A DNA stretch of 38,616 nt from positions 35,162 to 73,777 of the forward strand of contig DEHS01000063.1 of the NCBI GenBank assembly GCA_002352055.1, written 5' to 3'. Source of the DNA: Legionellaceae bacterium UBA2794 (GTDB taxonomy: Bacteria > Pseudomonadota > Gammaproteobacteria > Legionellales > Legionellaceae). The notes under the pieces were generated by a model. That model was not told the origin of the DNA and ran no database searches. It saw nothing but the letters and a program-made list of their open reading frames with translations. The position numbers and the translations under genes are program-made. The stretch's first letter is position 1. The number at the start of each line of letters is the position of its first letter. Below, piece by piece: positions 32,830-38,616 of this stretch.

Positions 32830-33003
32830 TTAAAGCACATCCTTACGTTCAAAAGCTTCATTGTATTCACGAATAGTGAGCAAGCCATTATCAAGTTTAT
32901 CTTGAGCCTCATAAACAGACATATAGCGTTTGGCAGGCTTATCTTCTGTCACTCCGACAATGGCATTAAGAACCACTGCCAACAACCGAAATATACTTCT
33001 CAT
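32830..33003 (-). CDS. Possible 57-residue protein antisense to the T4SS operon
   Basis: The minus strand of the gap between the TraG-like gene and the next membrane protein encodes an intact 57-residue frame. It starts MRSIFRLLAVVLNAIVGV, continues TEDKPAKRYMSVYEAQDKLD and NGLLTIREYNEAF, and ends ERKDVL. The composition is protein-like: a short hydrophobic N-terminal helix and an amphipathic acidic/basic C-terminal part with a SHOCT-like LDNGLLTxxEY pattern. The plus-strand frame over the same bases is less protein-like. The upstream AGGGG is about 11 bases from the ATG, so the ribosome site is weak. Product unknown; too short for family assignment. If real, it faces all surrounding genes. 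Confidence 0.5.
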   Translation of the reverse strand: MRSIFRLLAVVLNAIVGVTEDKPAKRYMSVYEAQDKLDNGLLTIREYNEAFERKDVL

Positions 33004-33017
33004 TTGGAGTTACCCCT

Positions 33018-33347
33018 ATGATTAAACATTATATCCGTTCATCCATTATAGTATTAATTCAAACCGTTTTACCAATCATTATCTTATTAGCGGTTGCCCC
33101 CTGGTTCATTAATAGCAATCTACTGACTCGCTGGCAAAGCACCTTCATTACCCTTCAACCATTATTTCTTGGTCTGCATGGATTATTCTACGTAATCATT
33201 GCCCTATTATGGCCAAGACTAATTTCACGCCTACGGAATCAAGACCAACTAACCACAGAACAGCTAAATACCGCTTTAAAAGCTCGGTGGTATCTACTAG
33301 CTATTTTTGTATTCATTGATGCTTTGATGATTGGGAGTCGACTATGA
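33018..33347 (+). CDS. Small membrane protein upstream of TraD
   Basis: The 109-residue protein has three predicted membrane helices (about residues 8-30, IIVLIQTVLPIIILLAVAPW; 42-66, ITLQPLFLGLHGLFYVIIAL; 88-105, WYLLAIFVFIDALMIGS). A short cytoplasmic loop, RLRNQDQLTTEQLNTALKAR, lies between helices two and three. I do not recognise a named family with confidence. GGAG lies eight bases before ATG 33018. Its stop overlaps the traD start (ATGA), so it is translationally coupled to TraD and may help insert or anchor it, as other small traD-linked membrane proteins do (inference). Confidence 0.7.
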   Translation: MIKHYIRSSIIVLIQTVLPIIILLAVAPWFINSNLLTRWQSTFITLQPLFLGLHGLFYVIIALLWPRLISRLRNQDQLTTEQLNTALKARWYLLAIFVFIDALMIGSRL

Positions 33348-35296
33348 GTAACTACCCCATTAATAACCTATTAAGAGAACCAACAGAAGCCTGGTCAGCT
33401 ATGACCTGTTTGTCCCTTGCCTTATTAGCATATACTCAGCCGCATTTGTTTTTACTAACACAGACTATGGGATTATATGCTGCGCTCGCATTATTATTCC
33501 CTGGAATCTACAGGGCCTGGCAAGCAGTTAAAGTAAAACGCTATCACCGAAGATTATTAGCTATGCCCACTTATGCCCTATCCACCACAGAGATACCTTT
33601 ATCCAAAAACTGGTTGTTCCTGGGTAAAGGCTTTCGCTGGCGACCCAGCCATACACAAAAACTACATCAAATTAAACAAGTCAAAAATGAAAAGTTCATG
33701 CAGCAAAGCAATTGCTACCAGCTTGCCAGAAGATTTTGCCAAAATCATGAACATACAAAACTAGCCAAATGGTTAAATACCAATTCAAAACTAAATCCGT
33801 TTAGACCTGATCCACCTGTTGGCGGTAGTCCATTCTTGCATGGCGTTGGCGAAGAAGATAAACCTGTATATATCCCTCAAGATGTACGAGTAGGACACAC
33901 TTTCGTTGTTGGTACAACCCGAGTGGGAAAAACCCGTTTAGCCAGCATTTTGATTAACCAAGACATCCGCAACGGTGATGCTGTCATTGTTGTAGACCCG
34001 AAAGGCGATCAAGATCTGGTTAGGGATATGATGGCAGCCTGTAAAGTAACAGGACGGACAGAAGACTTCAAAATAGTACACTTAGGCTTTCCAGAACAAT
34101 CTGCACAATACAATCCTTTAAAGAATTTCGACCAAATTAGTGAAGTTGCCACTCGCATCACCGATGCAATCTCTGCGGAGGGGGAAGGAAAACAGTTCGC
34201 AGCCTTCGCATGGAAATACGTTAATATCGTTGCTATATGCTTAGAAGAAATGAATCAACCCATTACCTACCAAACAATAGCCTTCTACATCAGCCGATTA
34301 GAGCAATTATTAATGTCCTATGCTGATAAGATTCTTCCTAACCACTATCCTAATTATCATCAAGAGATAGATGAAATCATCGAAGAACATGATAGTAAAA
34401 TAGGAAAAAATAATAAGACAAAATCCCCAATGGAGCGTCACCAGGCAGTCGTGCAGTATGTCAAAGACCATATCAACAGAACCATTAAAAGCAACAATGC
34501 CGAAGCCCTGCATGACCAAATCCTAATAGACCTTTACGATGCAGCCATTATGGATAAACATTATTACGACAAAATTACCGCCAGTGTTGGTCCTGTACTG
34601 TCCGAGATAAATAAAAGTAATGCCTCAAAAATCCTGTCGTCAAAGATTCAACCAGGCGATATTGAGCTGATGGATGTGATTAAAAATAAGAAAGTACTTT
34701 ATATTGGCTTAGATAGCCTAACCAATCCTAATATCGCTCAAGCAGTAGGAAAAGCTTTCTTGTCTGATCTGGTGTCTACAGCTGGTAAAATCTATAAAGA
34801 ACCCAACGCCCGATACACTTTAAATCTACACTGCGATGAGTTATCAGAGATCATCCAGGATTCCTTTGTGAAGATTCTTAATAAAGCAGGCGGCGCTGGA
34901 TTTCAAGTAACTGCTTATGCTCAAACTATCCAGGATATGGAGGTTGCTCTTGGCTCCAGGGCGAAAGCAGAAGTAACCGAAGGAAACTTTAATACATTGA
35001 TTATGCTGCGTGTTAAAAATGAAGAAACAGCCAATTTACTGGTTAAAGTTCTGCCTCAAGTTGGTGTTATCGGACACACCCAAGTTTCTATGGTTAACGA
35101 CACACCGCATGGAGAGGAGGGGGTTTATTTTAATACAACTAACGAGGATCGGGTTCAGACTTCTTCTGTACCCATGATTGGAGTAGATGATATAGTTTCT
35201 TTACCGAAAGGACAGGCATTTGTGTTGGCTAGTGGTGGCGAGATCTTGAAAATTAGAATTCCCTTACCCATGAAGTTGATTAAAAATGAAAGTTAA
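33344..35296 (+). CDS. traD: TraD coupling protein (SXT/TOL-type T4CP)
   Basis: The 650-residue protein is the type IV coupling ATPase that brings the relaxase-DNA complex to the channel. It has N-terminal membrane helices (about residues 20-60), RHRRLLAMPTYALSTTEIPL, the GKGFRW block, Walker A GTTRVGKTRLA (Lys196) and Walker B LNLHCDELSE (Asp498, Glu499). It also has the family AGGAGFQVTAYAQTIQDMEV, LIMLRVKNEETANLL and C-terminal SLPKGQAFVLASGGEILKIR. In most Tfc-type operons traD is near the beginning; here it is the last T4SS gene. It is coupled to the upstream membrane protein by a 4-bp overlap. No relaxase gene is seen in the window. Confidence 0.92.
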   Translation: MSNYPINNLLREPTEAWSAMTCLSLALLAYTQPHLFLLTQTMGLYAALALLFPGIYRAWQAVKVKRYHRRLLAMPTYALSTTEIPLSKNWLFLGKGFRWRPSHTQKLHQIKQVKNEKFMQQSNCYQLARRFCQNHEHTKLAKWLNTNSKLNPFRPDPPVGGSPFLHGVGEEDKPVYIPQDVRVGHTFVVGTTRVGKTRLASILINQDIRNGDAVIVVDPKGDQDLVRDMMAACKVTGRTEDFKIVHLGFPEQSAQYNPLKNFDQISEVATRITDAISAEGEGKQFAAFAWKYVNIVAICLEEMNQPITYQTIAFYISRLEQLLMSYADKILPNHYPNYHQEIDEIIEEHDSKIGKNNKTKSPMERHQAVVQYVKDHINRTIKSNNAEALHDQILIDLYDAAIMDKHYYDKITASVGPVLSEINKSNASKILSSKIQPGDIELMDVIKNKKVLYIGLDSLTNPNIAQAVGKAFLSDLVSTAGKIYKEPNARYTLNLHCDELSEIIQDSFVKILNKAGGAGFQVTAYAQTIQDMEVALGSRAKAEVTEGNFNTLIMLRVKNEETANLLVKVLPQVGVIGHTQVSMVNDTPHGEEGVYFNTTNEDRVQTSSVPMIGVDDIVSLPKGQAFVLASGGEILKIRIPLPMKLIKNES

Positions 35297-35349
35297 TTGT
35301 ATATAAATTCATTTTTAATGTTCTATAATAACACAAAACAGACTCATGG

Positions 35350-35895
35350 ATGATTAAAATGAATATAGCTTCTATCTATTGGTTACCGAACAAACAAAAA
35401 CCTCTTATTTGGTATATGCTTATTGATAAAAATCACCAAATCATCATTTCCCCTTGTTGCAAAGAGGCAAACAACATTAAAGAAAATTTAGATACAATAT
35501 TTACTGAGTTTCATAATTCATCCCCACAAAATGGTTTTAGTCTAAAATACAAATCTATTTTTAAACAATTTAATAGACACAGATCAGATTCCGCCGAATT
35601 TGATAGCGAAATTACCAAACAGATAGGAACTAGAAATCTGCAATCTGATAAGAAACAATCAAAAATAAGAGAGAGTGCTCGGGCATTACTAAAACGAGCA
35701 TTAGTTAAACTTGAGATACCAATAGCTCCCAATGAATCTGTTGATTTATGGGCAATAAGCCTGAAAGTTGGCCAAAAAGAAAGCAGTGTAAAAAAAGCCA
35801 TAGAAAAACTGTGGAAGACGAATAAAAAAATACAACGATTTGATAAAGAAAGCAAAAAGGAATTTTCTGAGTTTTTTAGCCAGTTAAAGGAATAA
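35350..35895 (+). CDS. Unrecognised 181-residue protein
   Basis: I recognise no family. The protein has an N-terminal part with alternating hydrophobic residues (IASIYWLPNKQKPLIWYMLI), one CC pair (SPCCKEANN) and no membrane helix or signal peptide. The C-terminal third is strongly basic and helical (KQSKIRESARALLKRALVKL, SVKKAIEKLWKTNKKIQ) and contains a possible helix-turn-helix-like SLKVGQKESSVKKAIEKL. It may bind nucleic acid (inference). It follows traD by 53 bp with a TATAAT at 35324-35329 but a poor -35, so it may have its own weak promoter. The start is either ATG 35350 or 35359; neither has a strong ribosome site. It could be a mobilisation accessory or a cargo gene. Confidence 0.5.
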   Translation: MIKMNIASIYWLPNKQKPLIWYMLIDKNHQIIISPCCKEANNIKENLDTIFTEFHNSSPQNGFSLKYKSIFKQFNRHRSDSAEFDSEITKQIGTRNLQSDKKQSKIRESARALLKRALVKLEIPIAPNESVDLWAISLKVGQKESSVKKAIEKLWKTNKKIQRFDKESKKEFSEFFSQLKE

Positions 35896-35927
35896 GTTTA
35901 ATATTTAAAGTTATGTTAGAGGGATCC

Positions 35928-36242
35928 ATGGATACTGATACAAAGAATTCTCTGAATAAAATTTTTGAAGATTGGAGTTTTTCAGAAGAAGAGAAAAAAC
36001 TAATTGAATATTCAAATACTGCAACCACTAAGGAAATCAATCATTCGAAGGTGATTACGACGTTTCTATTAGTCAAGCAACTAAAAAATTCAACTGATAT
36101 GATTATTAGTTCAAATGGCAAGTTAGCTGAATCAGAAGATAAGAACTCAAAGAAAATGCAACAGTTAACCTGGGCGCTAATAGGCGTAGGAATAATTCAA
36201 GCCATTGGTGTCATATTGCAAATATTCAAAGAATTCACATGA
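35928..36242 (+). CDS. Small acidic protein with C-terminal membrane anchor
   Basis: The protein (104 residues from ATG 35928) has an acidic, polar N-terminal half (NKIFEDWSFSEEEKKLIEYS), a middle helix (VITTFLLVKQLKNSTDMIIS) and a C-terminal membrane helix (about residues 77-98, TWALIGVGIIQAIGVILQI) followed by FKEFT. This is a tail-anchored or single-span inner-membrane layout. The start 35928 has AGAGGGA at 35918-35924. ATG 35913 five codons upstream lacks such a site. It is the last gene before the 660-bp non-coding region. Family unknown. Small membrane proteins beside traD are often entry-exclusion factors, but nothing here proves that. Confidence 0.55.
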   Translation: MDTDTKNSLNKIFEDWSFSEEEKKLIEYSNTATTKEINHSKVITTFLLVKQLKNSTDMIISSNGKLAESEDKNSKKMQQLTWALIGVGIIQAIGVILQIFKEFT

Positions 36243-36330
36243 TGCCAGTATGTAAAATCCTTCTCACAAAATAATCTCCTTAATCGAGTGAAATGGTAAA
36301 CTCGTCTAAAACATTCTAATAACTTAAGCT

Positions 36331-36376
36331 ATTTTTCTGCGTCACTGCTAATTTTCCAGCAGTGACGCAGAAAAAT
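36331..36376. repeat. Perfect 19-bp inverted repeat, 8-bp loop
   Basis: Left arm ATTTTTCTGCGTCACTGCT (36331-36349), loop of 8 bases, right arm its exact reverse complement (36358-36376). The run of T is on the outer side of the left arm and of A on the right, so it does not end in a U-tract on either strand and is not a normal intrinsic terminator. A protein-binding site, such as an oriT-proximal repeat bound by a relaxase complex, fits better. This is unproven. Confidence 0.75.
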
Positions 36377-36380
36377 CACC

Positions 36381-36403
36381 TTGATTTTACCGCGTAAAAT
36401 CAA
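36381..36403. repeat. 10-bp inverted repeat TTGATTTTAC-CGC-GTAAAATCAA
   Basis: A perfect 10+10 bp inverted repeat with a 3-bp centre lies 4 bp after the 19-bp palindrome. Short AT-rich arms around a CG centre resemble a protein operator more than an RNA hairpin. The binding protein is unknown. Confidence 0.65.
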
Positions 36404-36414
36404 CACATTTCAGC

Positions 36415-36451
36415 ATTTTGTCCGATCCCGCCAATCGGGATTGGACAAAAT
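36415..36451. repeat. 16-bp inverted repeat with one mismatch
   Basis: Left arm ATTTTGTCCGATCCCG (36415-36430), loop CCAAT, right arm CGGGATTGGACAAAAT (36436-36451). The only mismatch is a G-T pair that is stable in RNA. The stem is longer than most terminators, and only a short TCTTT follows, so a terminator is possible but weak. With the two repeats before it, it forms a cluster of three palindromes in 121 bp, the kind of array seen at transfer origins. Confidence 0.65.
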
Positions 36452-36502
36452 TCTTTCCCAAATCCCTTGCGAAGCAAGCCATGCTTTGCTAATTTGGAAT
36501 CA

Positions 36503-36558
36503 AGCGTAACTGATGAGCTGGTGAAATCCCGGCGAAACGTCAACCGACGTCTTATGCT
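36503..36558 (+). ncRNA. Type I hammerhead ribozyme
   Basis: All parts of the hammerhead are present in order. Stem I 5' strand AGCGTAA (36503-36509); core CTGATGA (36510-36516); stem II GCTGG / CCGGC (36517-36521, 36529-36533) with loop TGAAATC; core GAAA (36534-36537); stem III CGTC / GACG (36538-36541, 36546-36549) with loop AACC; cleavage-site TC (36550-36551) preceded by G; stem I 3' strand TTATGCT (36552-36558). Every invariant core base is present, the A15.1-U16.1 pair forms, and stem I has seven pairs including one G-U. Outer pairs TGG/CCA (36495-36497, 36562-36564) with an internal loop allow the loop contact typical of fast natural ribozymes. Cleavage is expected after 36551. Confidence 0.9.
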
Positions 36559-36682
36559 AAGCCACTTCATCCCCTAACCCCGTGGCTGGACGTTCAGTAG
36601 GGAAACCATCTATGAATCTCTGTCATTCGACAGGGCAACTTCCTCGGGAGTTTAAGTCAATTTATTTCAATTTGACCATGGA

Positions 36683-36715
36683 CTTGTATGACAAGAGCCA
36701 TTGTCTTGTCGTTTT
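36683..36715 (+). terminator. Terminator-like hairpin with competing upstream hairpin
   Basis: Hairpin A is CTTGT-ATG-ACAAG (36683-36695). Hairpin B is GACAAGA (36690-36696), loop GCCATTG, TCTTGTC (36704-36710), followed by GTTTTT. A and B use the same ACAAG bases, so only one can form at a time. B plus the T run looks like a weak intrinsic terminator and A like an anti-terminator, an attenuator-type pair. Stems are short (5 and 7 bp), so this is only suggestive. Confidence 0.4.
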
Positions 36716-36794
36716 TATTAATAATCAAAACAAGGAGAAAATAAGCACTAGAAAACTGTTGTAAACGGCGAGATCGTTTGCCTTATAACGATTG

Positions 36795-36885
36795 ATTTGC
36801 CCCCCACTTCGAGCTTAATGGCTTTGGCCAGGTTTCATCTTTGAGTGAGCCGCTCGTTCAACACTAAACCAAAGACAGGGCAAAT
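36795..36885 (+). ncRNA. Possible structured leader of the recombinase genes
   Basis: ATTTGCCC (36795-36802) can pair with GGGCAAAT (36878-36885), closing a 91-base domain that ends 18 bases before the first recombinase ATG. Inside, CTTTGG (36822-36827) pairs with CCAAAG (36869-36874), or alternatively GGTTT (36831-36835) with AAACC (36866-36870), and a small GAG-CTC hairpin lies between. The closing helix is close to the start codon and could control its translation. I recognise no known riboswitch class. Confidence 0.45.
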
Positions 36886-36903
36886 AAATTTTTATCGGAT
36901 GGG

Positions 36904-37713
36904 ATGATGAGAAAATACAGCTTAAGACAAACTGCCAATCAATATTTAAAACTAGGCAATCAAGGTAGTTACAAAATCAAAAAACAACGGGCATACGTCA
37001 TTCGCAAAATGATTGATGATCTCTATACAATTAGTAATGTGCCATCCTCTTGGAAAGCTATCCAATCACATCATATCCACCAATTGGTAGCTCATTGGAA
37101 AAAGAGTAAAATACGTACCAGCACGATTATGAATCACATGACTATAGTCAGGCATTATCTAACCAGCATAGATTGCCTCATCCCCAATATAGACAATCAA
37201 TCGCTACAACTTAGTAAAACTACCAAAAAACGTAAAAGAAAACTCAAAATCCAGCATGACCTATGGCAATCATGGGACAATCCAATACCGCGCCTCATTA
37301 TGTCATTACAAACAGAATTTGGTCTGACCTTTCAAGAAGCCATTTATATAAAACCTGAAATTAACATCCAAACAGACGGCATTTGGATAACCAGAAACAT
37401 CGCGTTTAATTCATTAGACAGAACAATTCCTATCAGATTTGAAATGCAAAAAACCATCCTTGATGAAATCAAAAATCTGACTGACGGTAAATCCATTGCT
37501 GAATTTAACGATTATGAAGATATCAGAGTTGCCTGGCGAACAGCATTAAAAAAACATGCCTTACCAATCAGTAAAGCATACCGCTATCTCTATGCAAAAC
37601 AGATAGCTCAGTATCTTTTACCCCTATTGGGAAAATATGAAACCTATTGGATTATTCGCAGCGAAATGGGCATCAAATCCCGTGATTCTTTATGGAGGTA
37701 TCTCAATGAGTAA
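36904..37713 (+). CDS. Degenerate tyrosine-recombinase-like protein
   Basis: The 269-residue protein is a paralogue of the next gene. It has the same SAM-like N-terminal DNA-binding domain (about residues 10-90, with IQSHHIHQLVAHWKKSKIRT) and a C-terminal catalytic-like domain. The catalytic set has decayed. FGLTFQEA replaces FGLRREES (no first Arg), KAYRYLYAK replaces HGLRHAYAQ (both His lost, Arg227 kept), and EMGIKSR replaces ELGHSR (His lost). Tyr266 aligns with the nucleophile. It is probably not an active recombinase but may bind DNA or pair with the active one. Start is ATG 36904 or 36907. It overlaps the next gene by 8 bp. Confidence 0.75.
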   Translation: MMRKYSLRQTANQYLKLGNQGSYKIKKQRAYVIRKMIDDLYTISNVPSSWKAIQSHHIHQLVAHWKKSKIRTSTIMNHMTIVRHYLTSIDCLIPNIDNQSLQLSKTTKKRKRKLKIQHDLWQSWDNPIPRLIMSLQTEFGLTFQEAIYIKPEINIQTDGIWITRNIAFNSLDRTIPIRFEMQKTILDEIKNLTDGKSIAEFNDYEDIRVAWRTALKKHALPISKAYRYLYAKQIAQYLLPLLGKYETYWIIRSEMGIKSRDSLWRYLNE

Positions 37714-38605
37714 GTCCAAACTTAAAAATGCGCAGTACTCCATCAATGAATGTATTAAGAAAATCCAAAACTACTCTCACGCTAGTCGGGCAGATATGAA
37801 GCACATGTTGAATCGTTGCGTCAAAGATCTGCACGAACTTGGCTACATGGTGACGCACATTAAAGGATTAAAGCCAAAGCACATACACATCCTGGTTGAA
37901 CACTGGAAAACTCAGAATAAAAATCCTGCAACAATAAAAAATTACATGGCTAAACTGAGAAAAGTAGCCTCTGTGCTAAACAAACCAGAGCTGGTTAAAC
38001 AAGGTAACGATAGTTATCAAATCAATAAACGTAATTATGCCCCTCAATATAATAAAGCAATCAACAACGTCGATTTTTCCAAATGCTCAGCCCCAATTAT
38101 CCGTTTATCCCTCGAAGCCCAATCCCTTTTTGGCCTCCGCCGTGAAGAATCCATGAAGATTGTACTCAGCAATGCCTGGCAGGGAAATAAATTGGTTATA
38201 AAACCCAGCTGGACAAAAGGTGGAATCGGGCGCGATATTAAACTAACGAGTGAACAACAACGCCAATGGCTTATCAATGCTATAAAGCAAGTTCCTGCTG
38301 AGCTATCCCTCATTCCTAAGGAAAAGACCTATAAAAATCATCTAGCACATTATCATGAAGTGATAGCCAAAATGGGGTTAAGCAAATGCCATGGACTTCG
38401 TCATGCTTATGCCCAGAGAAGATATATTGAAATTACAAAGTCATATGACAAAACAGGTAAAGGCCTTATATGCCCAATACAAGGAGGGAAAGTCTATAAA
38501 GAATTAAATCATCTTGAAAAATATTGGGATAGAACCGCAAGAGAAATGATTAGCCAGGAATTAGGACATTCAAGATTAAGTATTACAAAGATCTATTGTG
38601 GTTAG
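37706..38605 (+). CDS. Tyrosine recombinase/integrase (Integrase_1-type)
   Basis: The protein (299 residues from ATG 37706) has an N-terminal SAM-like domain (about residues 25-95) and a catalytic domain with the full tyrosine-recombinase set. These are Arg145/146 (FGLRREE), Lys171 (WTKGG), His229-x-x-Arg232 (HGLRHAY), His288 (ELGHSR) and nucleophile Tyr297 (KIY), two residues from the end. It resembles the Integrase_1-type proteins found within ICEs of this class. It may not be the main chromosomal integrase, which usually lies at an element end near a tRNA gene; none is seen. The start is preferred over 37637 because of GGAGG at 37694-37698 and coupling (8-bp overlap) to the degenerate paralogue. 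Confidence 0.85.
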   Translation: MSKSKLKNAQYSINECIKKIQNYSHASRADMKHMLNRCVKDLHELGYMVTHIKGLKPKHIHILVEHWKTQNKNPATIKNYMAKLRKVASVLNKPELVKQGNDSYQINKRNYAPQYNKAINNVDFSKCSAPIIRLSLEAQSLFGLRREESMKIVLSNAWQGNKLVIKPSWTKGGIGRDIKLTSEQQRQWLINAIKQVPAELSLIPKEKTYKNHLAHYHEVIAKMGLSKCHGLRHAYAQRRYIEITKSYDKTGKGLICPIQGGKVYKELNHLEKYWDRTAREMISQELGHSRLSITKIYCG

Positions 38606-38616
38606 TAGGTGATTAT

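Larger units (their letters stand above)
36243..36903. other. 660-bp structured non-coding region between the T4SS set and the recombinases
   Basis: No convincing gene lies here. A 60-codon frame (36582-36764) crosses the hairpins and has no protein-like features. The region is dense in inverted repeats: a 19-bp perfect palindrome, a 10-bp and a 16-bp inverted repeat, a CTTGC-GAA-GCAAG hairpin, a hammerhead ribozyme, several 5-6 bp hairpins (36620-36633; 36637-36652 as AACTTC-CTCG-GGAGTT), alternative hairpins ending in T-rich sequence, and a long-range pairing just before the recombinase genes. Such regions in ICEs may hold oriT and regulatory RNA. The separate entries describe each part. 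Confidence 0.7.

Noticed and set aside
32818..33021. Plus-strand 67-residue frame after the TraG-like gene
   Set aside because: It lies over the better minus-strand frame, has an irregular composition without a clear domain, and overlaps the ribosome site of the next gene.
36331..36376. 19-bp palindrome as a rho-independent terminator of the T4SS operon
   Set aside because: The stem is followed by A-rich, not T-rich, sequence on both strands.
36582..36764. 60-residue plus-strand frame in the non-coding region
   Set aside because: It runs through several hairpins and the attenuator-like pair, has no ribosome site of note and no protein-like pattern.
1..38616. CRISPR arrays, tRNA or rRNA genes, insertion sequences
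   Set aside because: No regularly spaced direct repeats, no cloverleaf-like or rRNA sequence and no transposase frame were recognised by eye; a tRNAscan or IS search was not possible.

Overview
The window looks like part of an integrative and conjugative element (ICE) of Legionella or a close relative. The evidence is an lvrRABC-type regulatory cluster (S24 repressor, LvrA, LvrB, CsrA-like LvrC) directly upstream of a genomic-island type IV secretion system (the Tfc/PFL_46xx/47xx, or GI-T4SS, class), in AT-rich DNA. I see no chromosomal flank, tRNA gene or attachment site, so both ends of the element lie outside the window. No relaxase gene is visible either.

Layout. (1) 28-6271: metabolic and regulatory cargo. 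A MarR regulator sits divergent from a three-gene run (beta-propeller protein, RraA-like protein, dienelactone hydrolase-like protein). An FAD/NAD(P)-binding protein is divergent from a shikimate-kinase-like/LuxR fusion. (2) 6355-16418: a leftward run of tightly packed, often overlapping genes dominated by small-molecule modifying enzymes: an SDR, four GNAT proteins carrying six GNAT domains, a PNPOx-like flavoprotein, a P-loop NTPase fused to a possible cysteine peptidase, a nucleotidyltransferase, three APH-fold kinases and an alpha/beta hydrolase. A decayed kinase remnant lies inside it. The run starts 37 bp downstream of the repressor gene and has the same orientation. (3) 16456-18715: the control module. 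The repressor is transcribed leftward and lvrA-lvrB-lvrC rightward, separated by a 185-bp region with two matching 17-bp palindromes and a promoter. (4) 18718-35296: a nearly gap-free T4SS operon ending in the coupling protein TraD. It is interrupted only by about 200 bp that may hold a 57-residue gene on the opposite strand. (5) 35350-36242: two unrecognised small genes. (6) 36243-36903: a 660-bp non-coding stretch full of inverted repeats, containing a textbook type I hammerhead ribozyme. (7) 36904-38605: two tandem tyrosine-recombinase-like genes, the first lacking most catalytic residues and the second with a full set.

How it may work together (inference): the repressor holds the lvr/T4SS promoter down. 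LvrA and LvrB resemble a phage-type replication initiator/helicase-loader pair. LvrC would act post-transcriptionally in the manner of CsrA. The T4SS and TraD build the mating channel. The hammerhead and structured leader would process or regulate the RNA that carries the recombinase genes. The leftward cargo may be transcribed together with the repressor and so expressed while the element is integrated.
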